A stretch of 64,000 nt of DNA from Lindgomyces ingoldianus (taxonomy: Eukaryota; Ascomycota; Dothideomycetes; Pleosporales; Lindgomycetaceae): positions 6,201-70,200 of the forward strand of contig NW_022985195.1 in NCBI RefSeq assembly GCF_010093535.1. Reading direction: 5' to 3'. Shown here one piece after another: positions 57,605 to 64,000 of the stretch. Position 1 is the stretch's first letter. The number at the start of each line of letters is the position of its first letter. The notes below the pieces were generated by a model, which was given only the letters and a program-made list of their open reading frames with translations, did no database searches and was not told where the DNA came from. The translations under genes and the position numbers were made by a program.

Positions 57605-58880
57605 AGTGAATGAGGAAGTCCTCAATTGCCAGAAACTATGTACCATGAACAGGCTCGCATGCGTGTAGAAGAAATCGGGGCAAACAGAGGGGTACAGAAA
57701 GCAAACGTTCGTTCAACCTCGGGCAGAAAAGCTCCTGTTTTGCTCCACCAGTCAACCAGGACGCTCCTGAAATCTTTTACTGCGGGATTCTCTATGGAGC
57801 GGTCCAAACCAATATCCCAGCTCGAACCACCACCAGCTGAATAAAAAACTGGAAATAGGAGGAAATTAGCTAAACCAAACGCCATCAGCGGCTGACCAAA
57901 CTGCAGAACTTGGAAGGCTGCAAAGTAATAATCCAGGGAGTTATGCGTAAGTGGTGGTGGAGGTCAGGATACTCGCAGTATGCTGCCATTTTGGGCATGC
58001 TTGGGTGTGGGGGCGAGTGAGGCGGGAGGGGTCGAACGCAGCGCAGTTAACCAATGGTAGGTTAGTGCTAATCTCCTTGACCGGGCCTTGCGCAATCTAA
58101 GAACACCTTCCCATGAGCGCCTTAAAGGAACTGAAAATGGATTGCATTGTGCGAAAGCAAAGCAGTTGATCGACAGCCTGAAAGGTTCTCTTGATTTTGT
58201 CTCCTCTCTCGTACCAACGCCGCGTCGGCATGTCTCGTAAACTAAACATTGGAAAGTTGAAAATGCCATCGTGGAAACCCGGGAACAAAAATAAGTGTCC
58301 TATTTTGTAAGAACGGACGGGCGCGTGTCTCAGCCGAGTGAGCATCCAATTTTGACCCGCTGTCCGTAGTTTGGTGAAATATTGATGCCACAGCAACGTG
58401 ACTTCAGTGTAAGATGGGGGTTTGGCCCCAGACAATGCAACATCTGGCGAACTGGGTTTCAGTCGTCCGCCAAAGCACACTGAGAATAGTTTGCTCCTGG
58501 TTATTGAAACATTCGACATGTGGGGGCTAAACCTTACCGCACTATTGTAGTCGCCTTCACAACTACATCCTCCCTTGCTTTTTCTAACTTGCAACAGGAA
58601 ACTTCAAAATAATTCGCTGGAAGCAATGAGTATTTTCTACACGCACTTCCTGCCACTGACCAGCAGGTGTATGTCGAAACACTAGCTGGATGGGGTGTGT
58701 AGGTTATCCGGTTGTGGGGAGAGTCCAATCTCGTTGGCGTTCATCTCGTATCGCTGTATGCAGGTACAAAGCAGTTGAGGTGGGGCGGTGTCACCTGCAG
58801 GAACAAAAGAATTGAGCCTCCCCTTTCTCATGTTGTGGCTTTGGGGGCTCTGGGAATTACAGTGAACCACTTCACCGAAC
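57605..58880. other. Intergenic region
   Basis: No supported gene. The minus-strand frames near 57622-57885 and 57964-58594 show no domain. The right end should hold the missing 5' part of the GH5 gene, but I found no match to it. Confidence 0.3.
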
Positions 58881-59908
58881 CGATGGTGTGAGGAGAGACT
58901 TTCAGGAGTGCTAACCGGTGTTCTAGTAACGTATACTGATGGAGGCTGTCTCAAAGGAAGCACCGATGTTCTGGTTGTTCCACCGCTGGAGAGCATGGTC
59001 GGAACTTACGACACAACTGTGCTCACCGCGCTAGATGATACGTTGAAGATTCTCAGCAGCAACGGTATCAAGGCAATCATCTCGCCACACAACGCGAACT
59101 CGTTGACTGGAGACGAAAGATGCGACGCGTATTGCAAAAAGTTCACCAACGCGTCGACGGTTTACTCTTCTGCTGAGGCTAAAGCAGACTACGATAACAG
59201 ACTTGCGGCCATCTTGTCGTACGAATCGCCGAACTTCGGGAAACAGTGGAGAGACTTACGTGACGTGATTCTGGCCTTCAACTTACAGAACGAGCCGTTG
59301 ATCAAGCAGAACGACAAGTTGAGCGCCAATGATCCAGATGACTGGCTATGGGGACGGGCAGGGGTGCTCCGTGGTCTCCTGGGAGCTTCCGATACCAAAG
59401 TAGCCACTGGTGGTATCGGGGGTTCTCAGTACTGCTGCGACAAGATCCACCAGTCTAATCTCCTCACAAAGGCTTTGGAATATGATGCAATCGACATAAT
59501 GAGCGTACACGGATACATTAATAAGGCGTCTGATTGGGCCTACTTCATAACGGGAGAGCAATCAATCCTTGCCCAAGCAAATATCGCCGGGGAGCATGTG
59601 ACGGTGGAGGAGCGGGGAGTGAGTACTAGTTATCAAGATGACTTCGACATTCAAGTCGACTTTTTCAATGGTGCCGGAATCCCATGAGTAAGCTAGAAAA
59701 TTCGGGAAGGGTGAATAAAGCTGACGGCGCTCGAGGTGTACTGGCAAGTGGTCCCGGGCTTGGACGCATCTCAGGAGGGATCTCCCTCAGACTGTGGGTA
59801 TGATAGATACGAGATTGGTGTAAACAGTTCCAAGGGTGATATTGCCAGTGCGGTAGCGGCAGCAAATGCAGCTAGAGCAAACCAGAGCTGGGATGGATAT
59901 GTGTACTG
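58881..59908 (+). pseudogene. Broken GH5-type glycoside hydrolase gene
   Basis: The frame reads GSTDVLVVPPLESMVGTYD, then KAIISPHNANSLTGDERCD, FNLQNEPLIKQND with the acid/base Glu, DAIDIMSVHGYINKASDWAY, and HVTVEERGVSTSY with the nucleophile Glu. These are GH5 clan A landmarks. The second exon (about 59737-59908) gives VYWQVVPGLDASQEGSPSD and ends NQSWDGYVY. Two defects are visible. First, the N-terminal ~60-90 residues (signal peptide and first barrel strands) are absent, with no ATG. Second, the last codon before the intron (59685-59687) is TGA, where the family has TGG (Trp in GIPW-VYWQ); the intron then runs GTAAGC...CTCGAG. The TGG to TGA change is a G-to-A transition. The product would otherwise cut beta-1,4-glucan or mannan. 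I read it as a pseudogene. Confidence 0.7.
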
Positions 59909-60437
59909 ATACGTCCGGGAGGTCTTTTTTGTCTGCGTCATTCGAATGAAAATTCGTAGATTAGACCGTTGGTGGCTTCACTGTGCGTCAAGGTATATGC
60001 GGTGAAGATGCCGATCCTAGTACTAGGAAGGGGCCGGCTAAGGATGACAGTATTGCTCAGACATAACACGGGAAAGGCTAAGAGCTGCAATGACGATGAT
60101 CGTTTGAGTGTCATTATGCACCATTCCAACATGTTACTGGGGTCAAAGTACTTATTCCGTGTTGAGGGGCCTCAATTGTTAGCACAGCCCACGAAAATGG
60201 GATAAAGAAGAGAGGTTATGAAATGTAAAAGGGCCAGATTTGAGTGATGGTGGTCATGCTCAGATGATAGTCGAAAGAGTGATGGATATAGGCGGCGAAT
60301 GAAGGAAGATTGAGATGGCCACGACCACGGAGAATTCCTTCCTCCGTTCCGGCTTAGCAAAGGCCTTTCATAGTCGGGTCATGGCTCCCACCTCGAGAGC
60401 TTTCCGGTGACCTCCCTCCAAGGTTCCTTAATCCAAA
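59909..60437. other. Intergenic region upstream of the Mss51-like gene
   Basis: No gene seen in about 530 bp. Confidence 0.35.
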
Positions 60438-62039
60438 ATGAGGTCTCCTTATACCTGCAATCGGTGCCTAACCGTCCTACGCACTTCGAGACCCCAATTG
60501 CGCCCGCTTCCCTTTCGCTCCAGCCCACAAAGCCTCCCGTCACAGCGGCCTCATTCCACCAAAACCCCCCCCGCGACTCCAAAGCTCGCCCTCCCCCGCC
60601 GAAATGTCTCTTCCTCTGCGATACAGAAATTCGAGAAGCCATTTGAACCGTATGAATATATCGATCCCGAGGGTATTACCCGCAAACTCGTACTTAACGA
60701 AGACAACCTATTCCACTCATTTACACATTCACCCATCCCCGAGATACGCAAACGAGCAGCCTTCATGCGGCAACATGCATACTGTCCGCACCCCTCGCAC
60801 AAGCCGACACGCACGCCGCACAGTCCTGTCGATCTTGAATCACGCAAGTCGTCTGAGACCGGTACGCCGCCTGCACACGTGAATTTCGAATGTCCCGACT
60901 GCGGGGTTCCTGTATATTGCTGTGAAGAACACTGGGCGGACGACTACGAAGCGCATTTAGAAGTCTGCGATATCATGAAGGAGGTCAACGAAGACGACCA
61001 CGATCTCCGCAGCGGGCGGTTTTTCAAGGAGTTCCTGTTCGCTGAGCCGCAGATGGAGGAGATTCTGGTGAACATGACGAGCTGGGATTCGTATCTGTAT
61101 ACGCGGGATTACGATGCGTTGAATGAGGATCGCGAGATGCGGCAGGCGACAGCGCTGTTGACGTATCCGATGACGATTGCGAGTGTGATACATGAATTGA
61201 GTCCGTATAGCATCCGGAGAGAGAAACGGTTAACGCCGGAAGGGCTGAAGAGCTTCAGCGGTACGTCTATCGAACTCCCCTACGATTTCCCCTCCCCTGT
61301 AATGCTAAACCCATCCCAAGCACTCCGCCACTCCCTCCACCCCCCCCGAACCGGCGGCGGCGATACGTGGAACAACCCACGCCTCGCCCCACCCTCCGTC
61401 CGCATCTTCATCCTCGGCGCGCGCGCCGAATCCTCTCTTCCGCGAGAGACTTGGATGCAAATGGCCTACCTGTTCCACCGGGTACAATTCTCCCTACACT
61501 TCATCGGTCCCGAAGCCATGGTCGGCCGCGAAAATGAACTTCCTTTACCCGACCGCACACCGCTAAACCCCTTCGGTGCCGTAGTGGAAGACCGCATCAG
61601 CAACGCCATGAAAATCAGCACATATGTAGAATACTACCACACTTTGCACAAAACGGGGTATTTCTACCCCTACGACCCATATTTTGACTGCTTCGTCCTA
61701 TTTCACCCTGGTTTCGGAAACCCGGTGAGCATGCATGAATGGGCGGAAACACTGCCGCTGCTGCTCGAAACGAAATGCCCGATTATTGCAACGGGATACT
61801 CGCCATGGGATATGAAGCAAGATGTTGATTATCTGGAGAAGAGGTTTGGAAATGAGATGGATATGCTGCTGAAGCCAGATGAGAATCTGTTTAGGAGTTT
61901 GAGGTGGGATTTGAATGACTATGATCCCCATGATATTACGTGTAGTAATTGGGGAGTCTATGCGTTTAGGGGAAAGAGATATGAGACGACGAAGAAGGAG
62001 GATGTGAGGGAAGAAGAGGGCAGTGAGAGGACGGAGTGA
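60438..62039 (+). CDS. Mss51-like mitochondrial MYND-zinc-finger protein
   Basis: The spliced model has exons 60438-61260 and 61321-62039 and gives 513 aa. The 60-nt intron (GTACGT...CCCAAG, with a GCTAAAC branch-like site) has no stop and keeps the frame, so the unspliced message would also be readable (533 aa). Splicing creates KSFSALRHSLHPPRTGGG, the conserved Mss51 block, so I prefer it. The N-terminus is Arg/Ser-rich without acidic residues, fitting a mitochondrial presequence. A MYND-type zinc finger spans C116 to C177 (AYCPHPSH, ECPDCGVPVYCCEEHW, HLEVC). Yeast Mss51 activates translation of COX1 mRNA and couples it to cytochrome c oxidase assembly; this is the likely role. The CPH motif could bind haem, as in yeast. 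Confidence 0.85.
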   Translation: MRSPYTCNRCLTVLRTSRPQLRPLPFRSSPQSLPSQRPHSTKTPPATPKLALPRRNVSSSAIQKFEKPFEPYEYIDPEGITRKLVLNEDNLFHSFTHSPIPEIRKRAAFMRQHAYCPHPSHKPTRTPHSPVDLESRKSSETGTPPAHVNFECPDCGVPVYCCEEHWADDYEAHLEVCDIMKEVNEDDHDLRSGRFFKEFLFAEPQMEEILVNMTSWDSYLYTRDYDALNEDREMRQATALLTYPMTIASVIHELSPYSIRREKRLTPEGLKSFSGTSIELPYDFPSPVMLNPSQALRHSLHPPRTGGGDTWNNPRLAPPSVRIFILGARAESSLPRETWMQMAYLFHRVQFSLHFIGPEAMVGRENELPLPDRTPLNPFGAVVEDRISNAMKISTYVEYYHTLHKTGYFYPYDPYFDCFVLFHPGFGNPVSMHEWAETLPLLLETKCPIIATGYSPWDMKQDVDYLEKRFGNEMDMLLKPDENLFRSLRWDLNDYDPHDITCSNWGVYAFRGKRYETTKKEDVREEEGSERTE

Positions 62040-62444
62040 GCAGCTGGATGAGTGGAGATGAGCGTGTACTACATATATGTATCATATTGTGTACATCTAC
62101 GATTGCGGAACATGCCACTTCATGAGGGCTTGCGTATTCGAAAGAATTGACCTACTCTAGTGATGTGTCAGAGGGGCGAAAGGCTACTGGGTGGACATAT
62201 GAAAGGTCATAACAGGCAAAAGGATCATGCAGAGGGAGTCATCAGAGTTTACTTTCTGTGACAGGTGCCCATTCCATATCTAGTCCTTAAGAATAGGGTG
62301 CAGTCTGCTATTATACAATGCGTCCCATCCAACCGAAACATCACTTGCTGGCTTGTAACCGTACATGACAGTCTCACTAATATCACATCACAACAACTAG
62401 CTCATCCTAACCTCCCTCTCACAGCAACGCCGATTCACATGAGC
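62040..62444. other. Short convergent intergenic region
   Basis: No gene seen. It probably holds the 3' untranslated regions of two converging genes. The plus-strand frame 62265-62879 is antisense to the carboxypeptidase gene and is a shadow. Confidence 0.4.
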
Positions 62445-64000
62445 TCACACCCACCATTCTCCAGCCAACCACCTGTTCAACATATCAGCCGACGCCGCGG
62501 GCTGGTCATACGGAACCATATGGCCACCTGCATGCAGTCTCATGAAGGTGAAGTTTCCACTGCTCTTGACCTGGCCAATCTTGTCACCGTTTCCGCCAAG
62601 AAGAAGGTCCTCCATCTCGGCCTTAGCATAGTTCTTCTGGCCAGGCCACTCGAGAGCCTCAGTCCAAGCCTTGTTGCCAAGCCAATTGCAGATGTAGTCG
62701 GCGTCACCTGCATAGACGAGAACAGGGATTTGCTCAAGGAGGCCAGGGACGACGTGATGGTATGGCTTCATCCAATCGCCCTGGAGCAGGAAGTTACGGT
62801 TGATGTCGAAGTTACAGCTGTCATACGAGTCGACTTCAGCACCAACAGCTTTCATGACTTCCTTGTTGTTGAGATATGAGCTGATCCAGTCAATCTCATC
62901 ATAGCAGAGATCGTTGTTGCCGCAGGGACGTCGGACATCATAGACGTTCTGTCCGGTGCGCTGGTACGGGCCGATCATGGCATTGTTGCAGTAAATGGAG
63001 GCAGGGACACAAGTCCAGACCGACTCAGAGTTGTAGCAGTTCTCGATGAGGTTGGCACAGCGGGGGTATGCATTCTCCATAGATTGGCAGGTGCTCTCAT
63101 CTAGAACCGCGGGCCAGCCTCCCTCTCCACAGGCCATAGGCTTGTAGTATTCGTATTGGGTCAGTCCATCGGTGAGACCGTTACCGATGAGGACGGACTG
63201 GAGGTTGATGTTACGCTTCTTGTGGGATAGGATTTCAGAGGCAAATACGGGAATGTAGTGTCCAGCATACGACTCGCCAGAGATGTGGAAGCTCTGCTCG
63301 GCGTACTCAGGGAATTGCTTGAAGAAGAGGGTGAGAAGAGCATAGACATCCTTGCCAGCCGCGACCGTGTTGCTCACAGAGCCGCCGCTATAGGAATATC
63401 CGACGTTGACGGGCTGGTCAAGGAAGATGACGGATGCATTGGCATTCCATGAGAAGTCGTTGTACTTGACCTTGCCGGACTTGGTGACGGACGAGGGGCC
63501 AAGTTCCATGAACAAGCCCATGAGGGAGGAGCATCCCGGGCCACCATTGAGCCAGAGAACCACAGGGTCATTCTTGGGGTCATTGCGCGACTCGAAGAAC
63601 CCTGAAACAACGTCGGCGAAGGAATCAGGTGATGCGGATAGTCGAGTACTCACAGTAGAAGAGATGCTTATCCTCCTCCTCGTCATCGAGATAGCCGGAG
63701 TACTGCTTAACCTTGTCGACGCCGAGCGAGCTCGGGTCAACACTCTTCACCCTGAGGTTGTAGTTCTCGAGCTTGCCATCAATCTCCCGCTCCTTCTCGC
63801 CCTTGGCATTCTCGACCCAGACACTCTGCACCTCAGCGCCCTTGACGATGTGATCCCACTCGTGGTCGCCTTTTCGTGTATGCTTCTTCGGGGTGGAGAA
63901 GAAGAAAGCCTTCTCCAAGGATTCGGGGAACATAAGAGCGACTTCATCCCAGATGCGACGAGCTTCGCCGGTGAGCGACTTCAATGACTCTTCCAAATTC
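62445..64000 (-). CDS. cpyA: Carboxypeptidase Y-type serine carboxypeptidase (S10), 5' end outside window
   Basis: Two exon parts are inside the window: (64000)-63654 and 63601-62445, with a 52-nt intron. The frame is open to the right edge, so signal peptide and early propeptide are missing. The propeptide end includes [20 protein letters not shown], then the mature start [20 protein letters not shown]. Catalytic parts: [20 protein letters not shown]; the nucleophile Ser in [14 protein letters not shown]; Asp in [18 protein letters not shown]; His in [14 protein letters not shown]. Carboxypeptidase Y is a vacuolar exopeptidase that removes C-terminal residues. The conserved cysteines and the ending LAGEWW fit fungal CpyA. 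Identity is strong; the start lies beyond position 64000. Confidence 0.95.

Noticed and set aside
57622..57885. 87-codon minus-strand frame as an upstream gene
   Set aside because: It ends just before the CFEM-like gene start on the same strand, lacks motifs, and is more likely leader or promoter DNA.
58908..59687. GH5 frame read as an intact 259-aa enzyme
   Set aside because: It would start at a GTG, lack the first part of the barrel and end in TGA exactly where the family has Trp before an intron.
1..64000. CRISPR array or prokaryotic operon structure
   Set aside because: No regularly spaced repeats were seen, and intron-rich genes show the DNA is fungal nuclear.

Overview
The window looks like the chromosome of a filamentous ascomycete (Pezizomycotina). 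Evidence: protein genes split by short 46-70 nt GT..AG introns, a secreted plant-cell-wall enzyme repertoire, and fungus-specific families (GMC oxidoreductase, pepsin-type protease, Mss51-like translational activator, fungal MFS porters). There is no operon structure, no CRISPR and no convincing tRNA or rRNA. A helotialean affinity is possible but cannot be shown from sequence alone. Exon structures were worked out by hand from splice signals plus reading-frame continuity. Every multi-exon model given as a gene closes in frame.

Layout. 0-1.7 kb: stop-rich DNA with no gene. 1.7-9.3 kb: a carbohydrate and secreted-hydrolase block: CE15 glucuronoyl-esterase-like (-), secreted beta-lactamase-like serine hydrolase (+), GH3 beta-xylosidase (+). 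10.4-15 kb: a decayed CorA-like gene, a DUF84/PRRC1-type NTPase (-), a ~122 bp tandem duplication and an unresolved membrane-protein locus. 15.2-17.2 kb: GMC oxidoreductase (-). 18-19.7 kb: coding-like debris. 19.9-24.8 kb: YtcJ-type amidohydrolase (+), a relic with HWHC repeats (-), AidB-like acyl-CoA dehydrogenase (-). 25.6-27.8 kb: weak small secreted-protein candidates. 28.2-30.5 kb: a 770-aa protein with an unknown N-terminal half and a C-terminal protein kinase (+). 31-33 kb: a decayed possible phytanoyl-CoA-dioxygenase-like gene and a 658-bp hAT-like MITE with perfect 8-bp target-site duplication. 33.5-35.2 kb: MFS transporter (-). 37.5-38.6 kb: quinone-oxidoreductase-like MDR protein (+). 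39.7-41.3 kb: pepsin-like protease lacking a visible signal peptide (-). 42.8-45 kb: 720-aa membrane protein of unknown function (+). 46.2-47 kb: GH25 muramidase (-). 50.1-50.8 kb: secreted protein with two six-cysteine modules (-). 52.4-53.4 kb: CE1 acetylxylan-esterase-like (-). 56.8-57.6 kb: CFEM-like single-pass membrane protein (-). 58.9-59.9 kb: broken GH5 gene (+). 60.4-62 kb: Mss51-like MYND protein (+). 62.4-64 kb: carboxypeptidase Y, 5' end cut by the window edge (-).

How it fits together. CE15 esterase, GH3 xylosidase, CE1 esterase and possibly the GMC oxidoreductase would cooperate on glucuronoxylan-lignin, but they lie up to 50 kb apart and do not form a classical cluster. The GH25 muramidase and the protease suggest a saprotrophic or plant-associated lifestyle in contact with bacteria. 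The intervening DNA carries many relics (CorA, GH5, HWHC-repeat, PhyH-like, hAT MITE), so the region looks like a gene-turnover zone. No unambiguous new system was found. The best leads are the kinase fusion, the MITE, the displaced catalytic acid in the CE15 enzyme, the GH5 nonsense codon at a splice junction and the leaderless pepsin.
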